DNA from: Capsicum annuum
Lineage: Eukaryota; Streptophyta; Magnoliopsida; Solanales; Solanaceae
Assembly (NCBI RefSeq): GCF_002878395.1
Contig: NC_061121.1
Coordinates: forward strand, 18,799,277-18,863,276
Direction of reading: 5' to 3'
Length of the DNA: 64,000 nt
Part shown: one piece after another, positions 25,239 to 35,821 of the stretch
Layout: the number at the start of each line of letters is the position of its first letter
Position numbering within the stretch: the first letter of the stretch is position 1
Position numbers and translations under genes: made by a program
The notes under the pieces: model-generated
The model's input: the letters and a program-made list of their open reading frames with translations, nothing else
What the model was told of the DNA's origin: nothing
The model's database searches: none

Positions 25239-25526
25239 CATTATAAAATATAATGAAATATAAAATAAGAACATGAATAAATAGAGAGAGAGAGGAGAGA
25301 CTTCTTTATTTCTCTTGAGGGATCAAAGATCATAAAATTGATCATACAATAAACAAATCCCCTCTATTTATAGGGAAAAATATTATATTTCTAGTATCTG
25401 ACTAAAAAACTGATACTTCAAATCCTAATAGATATCAACTAGATCTTGATAGATTTTATTAGATCTTATTAGATCTTATTTATATTTTTGATAGACATTC
25501 ACTATAATGTAAATACATTTATAACA
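25239..25526 (-). repeat. 5' LTR of copia 2
   Basis: 288 bp ending ATTTATAACA, followed by the AAATT target duplication. The first two bases are CA instead of TG, a point change at the LTR end. Confidence 0.75.
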
Positions 25527-25601
25527 AAATTTAAGAAGTATCAAATTTTTAAAAGTTTTAAGTACGTAATAAAAATCTAATTAATAAATTTGTAAATATT
25601 T

Positions 25602-25796
25602 GACTTTAAAAATAAGAACATATTTTAAATATATATATAAAAAATAATCGTAACACAAATATGGTTCAAATCGGTACATCTCTCTTAGCGTGTGATTTGA
25701 CTTTAAAAATAAGAAAAGATTTTAAATATATATATATATATAAAATAATCATAACACAAATATGGTTCAAATTGATGCGTGTCTCTTAGCCTATGA
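25602..25796. repeat. tandem duplication, about 100 bp
   Basis: Two copies of a unit starting GACTTTAAAAATAAGAA and containing AACACAAATATGGTTCAAAT and CTCTTAGC. They differ in a TA-dinucleotide run. Confidence 0.75.
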
Positions 25797-26159
25797 CAAC
25801 AAGGGAAAGAGGTATTTTATGGCAAACGCAAAAGGATGATCCATCAACCACTTGAAACTTCTGGTGGTAAAACTTATATATGTATATGTTTATGTTTACA
25901 TTATTATATTAAAGTCTGAAAGATTTTTGAAAAGTGATTTGAACTTTTATACTTTATTAAAAATCTCTGCAATAAATAAAATTATTTAATTTTAAATAAT
26001 TAAACGTTACACGTGTGAGACATGTGTTATTAAAATAGTAAAACTAAAATCACAAAAAGCTACAAAAGTTAAGCCTAATATTAATTAGGTACATATAAGA
26101 TAACATGTATTGGATGGATATTCACCAAATTCATTGAATTTATAACACTTTCTTCTTGT

Positions 26160-26270
26160 GTTGAAAATGTTTAAGGCTCCACATAATGCACTTGAAATTT
26201 GTACCTACAATTTCTTCTAATGCACCAAAAATAAATTTCTCTTAACATATAATGTCTTCACCCTTTCTTA
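26160..26270. repeat. isolated copy of the 28.15-28.58 kb tandem repeat
   Basis: It contains AAGGCTCCACATAATGCACT and a TGCACC-AAAATAAATTT block, matching the units at 28150-28575. It lies on the other side of the putative Helitron 26284-28080. Confidence 0.5.
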
Positions 26271-26283
26271 TACTTGTTGAAGA

Positions 26284-28080
26284 CCGGTTAATCGTAGGTG
26301 CGTTGCACATGTATATCATATCGAGCAATTAAAAAAATTATTAATATTAAAATAAATATAATATTTTAACTAAAATCAAAAGTAAATAATTAAAAAATAA
26401 TTCTCTCTGTTTATTTTTACTTGTTAGATTTTGCATCTTGAGAGTCAAACTATATCATGACCTTTAACCAATATTTTAAGATGTATTTTTTATAAAAAAA
26501 TTTCAAATTTAAAATATTGAAATTACTCTACTTAAATTTAGCTTCAAAAATTAGTTAAATTTACTCTAATAAAACGAAGCATGACAAATAAAAGTAATTA
26601 AATAGAGGGAGTATTTTCACTATTATTAGTTATTTGTAGCATGTATAACTAATAATATGTGATGTAATTGGTGGTTGAAATTAAGTAATGAAATTTTAGC
26701 CTTTTGATATTGGTATATTATGGAACTTAAAATGATTAATGATGTTATCTTTCTTGTTCTACATACATTTGCACCTCAAATTTCTTGTGACTAACAAAAT
26801 GTAGCAAATTCTTAATTTAATATTTTCCAACCTATTGCCTAGTGTTAGATATAAAATATAATATTTTTCAATCTATTGCCAGTTCTAGTGGAACAATATT
26901 ACTTCTGAAGTTTATCAAAATACTTATCTATGCATAAGTCCTTTTGTGTCTCTAGTTGTGATAAACCTAGCTCCCAATTATAGCTACTACCACTTCCTTA
27001 TGAAACTTGTTCATCATAACTTAATTGTTGAAAATAGAGTAAAAATTGTTAGATATAAATACAAAAATATAAATGTAAATATGTTGAACAATATTACTTC
27101 TGAAGTTTATCAAAATACTAATCTGTAGAAAGAGAAAATTATGTAGAACTTCGAAACGGTTGTCAAATTTGAAATTGACTCTTCGAATCGTGTTGATAAC
27201 TTCATAAGTCTCAAATCAATATAAATGGTGGTGGAATGATTGAAGTTCTTCCACTTTTAACCATATGTCGAAAATTCTTTATCTTCACTCCAACAAAAGA
27301 ATTTTTTATTCACAACATTGATTGAACTAAATAAGGCATCGAAAATTAATTTACCTTTAAAAAATTTTGTTCATCGATCATGTTGATATTATCATCCTCA
27401 TCCATCTTCAAATACCTACAAAATCGATACAAAATAAATTAAATATTATAATATGATTTTCAAAAAAAAAATATTTCTAAATTAAACAACAAGAACAACC
27501 TAAAACCCCAAAGAAAATATGTTTACCAAAAACACGTAATAAATATACATGAACTAAGAATTTTAGATGAAATAAAATTGAAAAATATTGCATGCTTTAA
27601 TTTTTTAATCAACCTTTTATTCTTTTCCAAGTTTATATAGTATCTTTTATGGTAATCCTTGTTTAATTTTTGTACCATATATTTTAGGATTCCTTATTAT
27701 TATCGCCTAATATTTTTGCCCTATATTTTTCTCTTATCATATATTTTAAAATTCCTTAATTTTTAAAATAAAATTTTATGTTTTAAATAAGGAAAATTCT
27801 ACAAAATTTTATATTGTTTACCTTTCCTATGTTCTTTTTTTATTTCTTTCTCGTATCATTTTTTTCTTCTAATTTAATTATTCTTTCTTTCCTTTTATTT
27901 ATTTAATTTTCATTCTTTTGTTACTCGAGTTTTTCTTTTTCTTACATTCTTAGTTAATTTTAAATTATTAAATTTAAAAATTAGTAAAAAGACGATTTTG
28001 TGTAAAGTGATTATTTTAATGAAGGGCAAAAAGTTCAAATCACTTTTCTAAGGGTTTTCACACTTTTAATATATTATAGA
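26284..28080 (-). mobile_element. putative non-autonomous Helitron
   Basis: On the minus strand the 5' end reads TCTATAATATATTAAAAGTG (from 28080), the form of Helitron 5' ends. Near the other end a perfect hairpin GTGC-AAC-GCAC (26298-26308) lies about 13 nt before a CCGG|T terminus at 26284, which differs from the canonical CTAG|T at two positions. Flanking sequence on both sides belongs to one repeat family, as expected for an insertion into it. No Rep/helicase is present. Confidence 0.4.
26398..26613. mobile_element. MITE-like element, 'CTCCCT' ends
   Basis: The left end ATTCTCTCTGTTTATTTTTA and the right end AGTAATTAAATAGAGGGAGT (reverse complement ACTCCCTCTATTTAATTACT) bound an AT-rich 216-bp core. 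It would be nested in the putative Helitron 26284-28080. Confidence 0.5.
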
Positions 28081-28149
28081 TTAGAAATACAGATTATAAA
28101 TTATAGGTTATAGATTATAAATTATAGATATAAATATAGTTATATAATG

Positions 28150-28575
28150 CTCCATATATGGACTTAACACTTGTACATACACTTTCTTTTAACGTACAAA
28201 AACCAAATTTATCTAACTTCTATCTTCATTTTATTTTAGATAATGGTTTATATGATTCCACATATGGAATTATGTTTGCACATACAACCCTTTTTAATAC
28301 ACAAAATTAAATTTATCTAACTTTTGTCTCCAACTTTTCTACTTCTAGAAGATTTACAAGGCTCCACGTATGGACTTAATTGCATTTACAATTCCTTTTG
28401 ACGCATAAAAATTAAATTTATTGTGTCTCCATGTTTGTTACTTGTGGAAGATCTATAAAGCTCCACATATGAACTTAGTATTTGCACATACAATTTTTTT
28501 TAAATGCATAAAAAATAAATTTTTCTACATTTTTCTACTTGTAGAAGATTTCTAAGGCTCCCCATATAAAAGGGA
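28150..28575. repeat. tandem repeats of about 105 bp
   Basis: Four diverged units, each with AGGCTCCACATATGGACTTA-type sequence, then TTTGCACATACAATT, ATAAAAATTAAATTTAT and CTTGTAGAAGAT. The function is unknown. Confidence 0.65.
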
Positions 28576-28644
28576 ACAAAAGAGATGTGTAGATTAAACT
28601 GGAGAGTACAATTCAAAGATTAATTTGATAGGTAGAAGAATTTG

Positions 28645-28805
28645 TTTAGCCTATAAATTTATTAGTATTTCTCTATTTATTTGATGAGGGACAATTGACA
28701 CACAATAATAATGTTATAAACTAACTTATTTAGCCTATAAAGTCATTAACATTTCTCTATTTATTCGATGAGGGACAATTGATACATAATAATAATGTTA
28801 TAGGC
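28645..28805. repeat. tandem duplication, about 80 bp
   Basis: Two copies of TTTAGCCTATAAA...TTTCTCTATTTATT, GATGAGGGACAATTGA and AATAATAATGTTATA. The second copy ends just before the Mutator-like element. Confidence 0.7.
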
Positions 28806-28833
28806 CAAAAAAAGGGCTCAATCAAAAAATTAA

Positions 28834-29981
28834 GGCAGAATACATCTCCAGACCCTTTAACTGGGTGTATCTTTCACTTTGGCACCTCAAGTGGACGTTG
28901 TTCACTTTTGACACCTCAAGTAGTGTACGAATGTGTCATTTTGGCACTTTTACACAATTCACAAAATATATTGAATGCATGTATTACACGCGCGCTGACG
29001 TGTAAAGTAACCAATAATAACAAGACATTTGTCGTTTTTATCCAAATAATTTTAAAATAATTTTTTTTTTAAATTACTCCCCTCCTTCTAACCCACCCAC
29101 CCCCGCTAGTCATCTTCTTCAAACACCCAACCCCTACCCGACCCCATGCCCCAATCATCTTCTTCCCTTTTTTCTTCTGCAAACACCCCATCCCAAATCA
29201 TCTTCTTCCTCCATTGTGCAAACACTCCCCCACCCACCCACAACCAAATAATCTTCTCCAAACACCCGTCTTCCCCCCAGCCCTAGCCACCCACCTAAAT
29301 CTTCTCCAAACACTGCCCCTCTCTCCCCAACCCCACCCACCCACCCACCTGAATCTTCTCCAAACGTCGCCCCTCTCCCAACCCCCAACATCTTCTCCAA
29401 AAACCTGATCCCACCCTTTTTTCTTTTTTTAAATTTTCTTCATCGATTTTGTTTTGATTTTTATTTTTTCTTCATTGGTTTTGCTCTATTTTTTAAATTT
29501 TCTTCATCGATTTTGCTTTGATTTTCATTTTCTTCATTGATATTGCTTGGTTGTCAATTTTTCTTCATGAATTTAAAAGAATTTAAGATTGACAAAAATA
29601 GTGAATAAAAAAGTGAAAGAAGTGTAAATGGGGGGGGGGGGGGGGGGGAGATAATATACTATTTTTGGTAAGACGAATCTTAAATGTGTATCTAATTTTT
29701 AAATCTCTCTCAATAATTTTCACCATCAAATAAACTTAAACAAAAATGATGGATAAAAATGAGGAAGAAGGTATAAATAATAGAGATGAGTTAATATATT
29801 ATTGGTGGACCAACTTGGGTGCCACATCAGCCAAAAAGGGCTTTCACACGCCTTCATGGAGGTGTAATACACGCACCTTGCTAACTCAGCAAAATGTGTC
29901 AAAATGATACGCCCATACGTTACTTGAGGTGCCAAAGTGAAAGATGACACCAAGTTGAGGGGCCTCACAATGTATTCTGCC
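28834..29981. mobile_element. Mutator-like non-autonomous element with perfect 9-bp TSD
   Basis: The 9-bp AAAAATTAA flanks the element at 28825-28833 and 29982-29990. Long terminal inverted repeats begin GGCAGAATACAT and include CTTTCACTTTGGCACCTCAA at both ends (left directly, right in reverse complement), extending at least 130 bp. The 1148-bp element has no transposase. Its centre is low-complexity CCCACCCACC and TTCTTCATCGATTTTG repeats plus a poly-G run (29630-29648). Confidence 0.85.
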
Positions 29982-30284
29982 AAAAATTAATCCAATAGAT
30001 GAAAAAACTCATCTATATATATTATAAAGTAGAGGACGAAACACCAGAAGAAGCCAAGTTGCAGCATAAGAATAAGACACTTGACAAATTTTAGGACACA
30101 ACTTATAATATCGTAATAAAAGATTTTAAATTATTTGAATTTAGAAATATTAGGCATTTAGAAGAAAAATAAATTTTCTTTAGTTTAAAATTAGAAATTC
30201 ATAGTTGAAGAGTCTAAATAAACTCTAAATATTTTAAAATGATAATAATCTATAAATAAATAATATTAGTACTAAATGATAGTA

Positions 30285-30400
30285 GTACATACGTGTGATA
30301 ATGGTTGTATACTAATAATAATAAAATATAATAATATTAATAGTAGTACATACGTGTGATAGTGGTAGTATACTAATAATAATAAAATATAATAATAATA
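30285..30400. repeat. 62-bp tandem duplication
   Basis: Two units of AGTAGTACATACGTGTGATA followed by GTATACTAATAATAATAAAA. Confidence 0.75.
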
Positions 30401-30704
30401 ATATAAATAAATACCTAAATAGTATATTTAGGTATTAAAAATTTAACCTTATGTTAGACATTATAAGATAAGTATGTACTATATTTGAAAAACTATGGAT
30501 AAGGAAGAACAATAATCCATCTTCTTTTAATAAATGGATATTATATTTGAATTTGAATATAAATTTGAATTTGAGAGGAGTTCTATTTTCTTAATATCTC
30601 TTATATATATACTACTATTAATATTATTATAAATCATTAGTAGTGGTAGAAACAATAATTACGACATTTAAAATTGATGTCCTTCGCGGGGAACTAACTT
30701 TCAG

Positions 30705-31022
30705 GGCTTTGCTGCTACTGGTGAGGGATCGATAGTTGTTGGTTCACTTGATGGCAAGATTAGGATGTACTCAAGCAGTTCCAAGAGACAGGCTAAAACT
30801 GCTTTTCCAGAGCTTGGTTCTCCTATCACTCATGTCGATGTTACCTATGATGGGAAGTGGATATTAGGGATAATTGATACTTATTTGATATTGATATGCA
30901 CCTTATTTGTTGACAAGAGTGGTAGTATTAAAATTGATTTTGCTGGTCGCATGGGGAATAAGATTTCGGCTCCAAGATTGTTAAATCTAAACCCTCTTGA
31001 TTCACATATGGCTGGGAGTTAA
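30705..31022 (+). pseudogene. captured exon of a DEM/CYPRO4 (Vid27-like) gene
   Basis: The exon follows an intact-looking acceptor (TTTCAG at 30699-30704) and is open for 105 codons: [20 protein letters not shown], then [34 protein letters not shown] and [19 protein letters not shown]. This matches the beta-propeller-like Vid27 C-terminal domain of plant CYPRO4 and tomato DEFECTIVE EMBRYO AND MERISTEMS. It ends in TAA (31020-31022) where the family continues. Only one exon and the end of the preceding intron are present, inside a Helitron, so this is a captured fragment. Substitutions in conserved positions suggest no current function. Confidence 0.75.
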
Positions 31023-31397
31023 CAAGTTTTGCTTTTCATGGGAATGATTCTTCTTTTCTTTTGCTCTTTTCATTTTTACTTTGCAGCAGTGTATTTGACT
31101 ATCATGCCTAGTTATTTTCCTTTGTACATAATAATTTTGCTTAGTCGATTCCATATGATGTATGTTAAAAGGAAAGGACTTGACATTGAGGTGTTTATGA
31201 CATATATATATTAAGTGTCCATGTCTTCATTTTCGCTTAAACAGGAATATGACAACCATAAATTTGTAGATGTCAATAGCTATTAAATGTGGTAGAGTTT
31301 GTAACTCTACTTCTACTCTTTCACAAACTTATCTCTTTTAAAGTTTAAGTTATATAAATATTTAAATATAATTTATTTAAATATTAAATTAAAAATA

Positions 31398-31444
<47 letters not shown>

Positions 31445-31619
31445 TATAGTTTTAAGGAAACGTGCAAAAAAATTGGGCCATTATAGTTTTGTGTTAATAA
31501 TAACTTCATCATTGAATCTTTTAAAAGAATACGTGCAAAAAAAAGATTAAACTATCGAAAGATAATTAGATCAATAAATTATTAGTTTTAAATTAAAAAT
31601 AATAAAATAAAATTACATG

Positions 31620-33476
31620 TTAGAAATAGTTAGTTATCACATTGGAGAATTCCAATTGGACTCTTATCAAATTTTGAATTAAAAAATTAAATATTAGAAT
31701 TTGAAATACATTATTCTTTTCATAAAAAGATTTTCATTATCTTAAGAATAGCAACGCATAATTGAAAGGAAAGAAAACAAAACAAAATAAAATAAAATAA
31801 AAAACATGCCAAAAAAAGAAGAAGATAAACTATCAAAATATAATTAAGACTAATAAATTATTAATTTTAAATTAAAAATAATTATAAAATAAAATTACTT
31901 ATTATAAATGGTTGGTTATCACATTTGCGAGTTCTAATTGGACTCTTATCAAGTTTTGAATTGAAAAATTAAGTATTTGAATTTGAAGTCATTATCCTTT
32001 AAATAAAAAGATTTTAATTATCTTAAAAATACAAACTCATAATTGGAGAGTTCTAATAGTTATTTGTTATTTCAAACTTATCTATTTAAAATTTAAATGG
32101 AATAAAATATAGTTAAATATAATCTTATATTTCATAAACTTATCTATATCAAATATAATAATAAATATATTATTACTATTATTATATTATAATTATTATT
32201 ATAATTTATAAATATAAATAATAAATATTCGTGTGTGTATCTAAAATCTATCCTTACTTGCGATTATTTTAACATTGTAAATATAAATTAAAATTTAATA
32301 ATTAAATTCAACATAGATATCTAATTGAAATATCTTTATACATCTAAGTTGTCAATTTATTTTTATAAAAAAAAAATTAACAAACAAACAAAAGAAAAAG
32401 AAAGGAAAGGAAAGAAAAGAAAACAAAATAAAATAGAATAAAAAAAAGTGCCAAAAAAGGAAGAAGATAAACTATCAAAAGAGACTAATAAATTATTAAT
32501 TTTAAATTAACAACAGTTATAATATAAAATTACTTATTAAAAATAGTTAGTAATCACATTAGAGAGTTCTAATTCGACTCTTATCAAGTTTTGAATTGAA
32601 AAATTAAGTGTTTGAATTTGAAATCATTATCCTTTAAATAAAAAGATTTTCATTATCTTAAAAATAGAAACTCACAATAAAAAGATTTTCATTATCTTTT
32701 AAATAAAAATATTTTCATTATCTTAAAAATAGAAACTCATAAATTGAGAGTTCTAATAGATATTTGTTATTTCAAACTTTTCTATTTAAAATTTAAATGT
32801 AATAAAATATATTAATATAATCTTATATTTCATAAACTTATCTATATCAAATATAATGATAAATATCTTATTATTCTTACAATTTATAAATGTAAATAAT
32901 ATATATTTGTGTGTGTATCTAAAATTTATCCTTACTCACGATTATTTTAATGTTGTAAATATAAATTAAAATTTAATAATTAAATTTAACGAATATATAT
33001 ACTTTAAATACATTTATATATCTAAGTTGTCAATTTATTTTATAAAAAAAAATTAACCAACAAACAAAAGAAAAAAGAAAGGAAAGAAAATAAAATAAAA
33101 TAAAAAAGTGTGACAAAAAAAAAGAAGAAGAAGATAAAGTATCAAAAGATAATTAAGACTAATAAATTATTAATTTTAAATTAAAAATAATTATAAAATA
33201 AATTTACTTATTAAAAATGGTTAGTTATCACATTAGAGAGTTCTAATTGGACTCTTATCAAGTTTTGAATTGAAAAATTAAGTATTTGAATTTGAAGTCA
33301 TTATTCTTTAAATAAAATGATTTTCATTATTTTAAAAATAGAAACTCATAATTTGAGAGTTCTAATAGATATTTGTTATTTCAAACTTATCTATTTAAAA
33401 TTTAAATGCAATAAACTATAGTTAAATATAATCTTATATTTCATAAACTTATCTATATCAAATATAATGATAAATA

Positions 33477-33510
<34 letters not shown>

Positions 33511-34000
33511 TATAAATATAAATAATATATATTTGCGTGTGTATCTAAAATTTATCCTTACTCGCGACTATTTTAACATTGTAAATGTAAATTAAAATTT
33601 AATAATTAAATTCAACATATATATCTACTTGAAATACCTTTATATATCTAAGTTTTCAATTTTTTTTTGAAATTAACAAACAAACAAAAGAAAAAAGAAA
33701 GGAAAACAAAAGAAAATAAAATAAAAAAACTTGCCAAAAAAAAAGAAGAAGATAAACTATCAAAAGATAATTAAGACTAAAAAATTTTTAATTTTAAATT
33801 AAAAATAATTATAAAATAAATTACTTATTAAAATGGTTAGTTATCACATTAGAGAATTCTAATTGGACTCTTATCAAGTTTTGAATTGAAAAATTAAGTA
33901 TTTGAATTTGAAGTCATTATCCTTTAAATAATTTTTTTTTTCATTATCTTAAAAATAGAAACTTATAACTTATCTATTCAAAAATTAAATGCTATAAAAT
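31620..34000. repeat. tandem array of ~620-670-bp units inside the Helitron
   Basis: The landmark CTCTTATCAAGTTTTGAATT recurs at 31661 (variant), 31943, 32578, 33252 and 33868, giving spacings of 282, 635, 674 and 616. Each unit also has AAACAAACAAAAGAAAA, AAGAAGATAAACTATCAAAA and an ATT microsatellite. The first unit is shortened. Units are AT-rich and non-coding. Confidence 0.8.
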
Positions 34001-34049
34001 ATAGTTAAATATAATCTTATATTTCATAAGCTTATCTATATCAAATAAA

Positions 34050-34053
34050 ATGA

Positions 34054-34098
<45 letters not shown>
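34050..34098. repeat. ATT microsatellite and neighbouring short repeats
   Basis: A long ATT trinucleotide run, followed by three copies of TAACTAAAATTTTGATAAATAG (34098-34160). Confidence 0.85.
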
Positions 34099-34103
<5 letters not shown>

Positions 34104-34979
34104 AAAATTTTGATAAATAGTAACTAAAATTTTGATAAATAGTAACTAAGATTTTGATAATAATTAATTAAAGGAATATCAAAATATAAAAAATTAAGTA
34201 ACTTAAATTTTAAATTAGCATTGTATGTTTTGAAATAAGCAAGAACATAAATATCAAAATATACAAGAGATAACAATTAAATACAGTAGAAAAAAAATAC
34301 GAAGATGGTGGAGTGGGGTTAGGGTGGGGGGTAATAGTTTGAACTAATTTTAAGAATATAATTTAGTAACTAGATTATACATATATTACTATTTATAAAT
34401 TTTAAATTGTAAAGATGTGAGTAATAGAATAAAATTTAGAAATGGAAAAAGTCACAAGTAAACAAAATTAATAGATCTATTTCATAATTACTCAAAAGGA
34501 CACTTAATAACTACATTATGCCAAGTGATAAGCTATTAAAATTTAATATTAAGAATTTAATAATAAATTTAAAAATTGAGCAACATAATAAATAAAATAT
34601 GAAATATAAAAGTTTTCAATATTTTGTGATTCATTGTCACCATGTGTATAGCTTTGGCTATGGAATGGGGGGGGGGGGGGGGGGGGGGGGGGGGGAATGA
34701 TTGGGGTTGGAATTTATTTCATTAAGAAATAATATGATAATTAAATTCTGTTTAAGGTAATATGATTTAACATGCTCAAACATCACAATCCGAAAAGATT
34801 AGAAATAATATTTTTATCCGCGCATCGCGCAGGTATGTATGCTAGTTTAATATATAAACACATTAGATAATAAGTTATTAGTTGTGACTCTGCTTTCTAA
34901 TTGACAAGGTTTATATATGTTAGTTCCCAGTTTGTCTAAACAAAAAAGAACCTTAAATTGAAAGCAACAACTACAGGTC

Positions 34980-35193
34980 TGTTATGAAATAAAATAACGG
35001 AAGAAACAAATTAGAGGAAGTGTATTATATATTGTTCTGTGTTCTGCAAAATGAAGGCAAGTGCATGCTTATATAGGGAGCTCTGCCTACAATTGGTTTT
35101 GTACAAAAATTGAAAAGTGTGAAAGATGTTCACACTGAAAAGATGGAAGTCAAGATAAAGTCAGAAAAGGTGGGAGACATCCATTTCTTAACA
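34980..35193 (-). repeat. 3' LTR of copia 3
   Basis: 214 bp with TG start and CA end and the polypurine complement directly to its right. The LTR sequence differs from those of copia 1 and 2. Confidence 0.7.
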
Positions 35194-35208
35194 CTCCCCC
35201 TTGGATGT

Positions 35209-35821
35209 TTAACACAAAATAAAAAGAAACTCTAATGATCCATATTTTGTAATATACATTTTATTTTTCAACTGCTTCATTAAAAACCTTATCAAGGAAA
35301 ACCCAATGGGGACGAAACCTTGACCAAGGAAAAAAGAGTGCAGTGTGTATTTACTCCTCCTGATTAAAACATCACTTAACATCTCGAAGATATTGCATCC
35401 CAATCTTGTATATCATCTTCTCAAATATTGAGGTCGGCAATCCTTTGGTGAATAAGTCTGCTAAATTATCACTGGAACGGACCTGTCGGATGTCGATATC
35501 ACCATTATTTTGGAGTTCATGTGTGTAGAAAAGTTTTCGCGAAATGTGCTTTGTTCTATCTCCTTTTGTAAATCCACCTTTTAATTGTGCTATGCATGCT
35601 GCATTGTCTTCATCTAAAATAATGGGTACTTTATTGCATTCCAGGCCACATTTTTCTCGAATAAGATGTATCATGAATCTCAACCACACACATTCTCGGT
35701 TTTCTTCATGAATAGCTATTATTTCTGCATGATTTGATGAAGTGCCACAATAGACTGCTTTGTAGATCTCTAAGATATGACAGTATCCCCACATGTCAAC
35801 ATATTGCATGTTTGAGATCAA
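35209..35821 (-). pseudogene. copia 3 RNase H remnant
   Basis: The minus frame has AIHEENRECVWLRFMIHLIR, LDEDNAACIAQLKGGFTKGD and SSDNLADLFTKGLPTSIFE, then the conserved SKYTLHSFFLGQGFVPIGF tail in a second frame. It is the best preserved of the RNase H remnants here, but lacks its N-terminal third in frame. Confidence 0.8.

Larger units (their letters stand above)
21248..25526 (-). mobile_element. Ty1/copia LTR retrotransposon 2, heavily decayed
   Basis: The terminal repeats are at 21248-~21930 and 25239-25526, and the flanks carry a perfect 5-bp duplication AAATT (21243-21247 and 25527-25531). Orientation is minus: a CTCCC tract follows the left LTR and the conserved TTATCA-type sequence next to the 5' LTR is at 25220-25238. 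Only RNase H (22064-22736) is still readable. The rest of the interior is decayed, but it can be matched stretch by stretch to copia 3 (for example ATTCAGCATATGATGTG here, ATTCAGCATTTCATCTG at 36250). Confidence 0.8.
30012..34845 (+). mobile_element. non-autonomous Helitron with captured gene fragment
   Basis: The 5' end is A|TCTATATATATTATAAAG at 30012. The 3' end is the hairpin CCGCGC-ATC-GCGC followed by AGGTATGTATG and CTAG|T at 34842-34846. Both are textbook Helitron termini, and insertion between A and T fits the class. The 4.83-kb interior has no Rep/helicase. It carries a gene exon (30705-31022), a duplicated 62-bp block (30285-30400), a large ~640-bp tandem array (31.6-34.0 kb) and a poly-G tract (34668-34695). 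Mobilisation would depend on an autonomous partner. Confidence 0.8.

Noticed and set aside
29155..29408. Gly/Trp-rich and Pro-rich open frames on both strands
   Set aside because: Low-complexity CCCACCCACC repeats inside the Mutator-like element, not coding.
34668..34695. Poly-G runs here and at 19746-19772 and 29630-29648
   Set aside because: Likely simple-sequence tracts whose exact length may be an assembly or sequencing artefact; no function is claimed.
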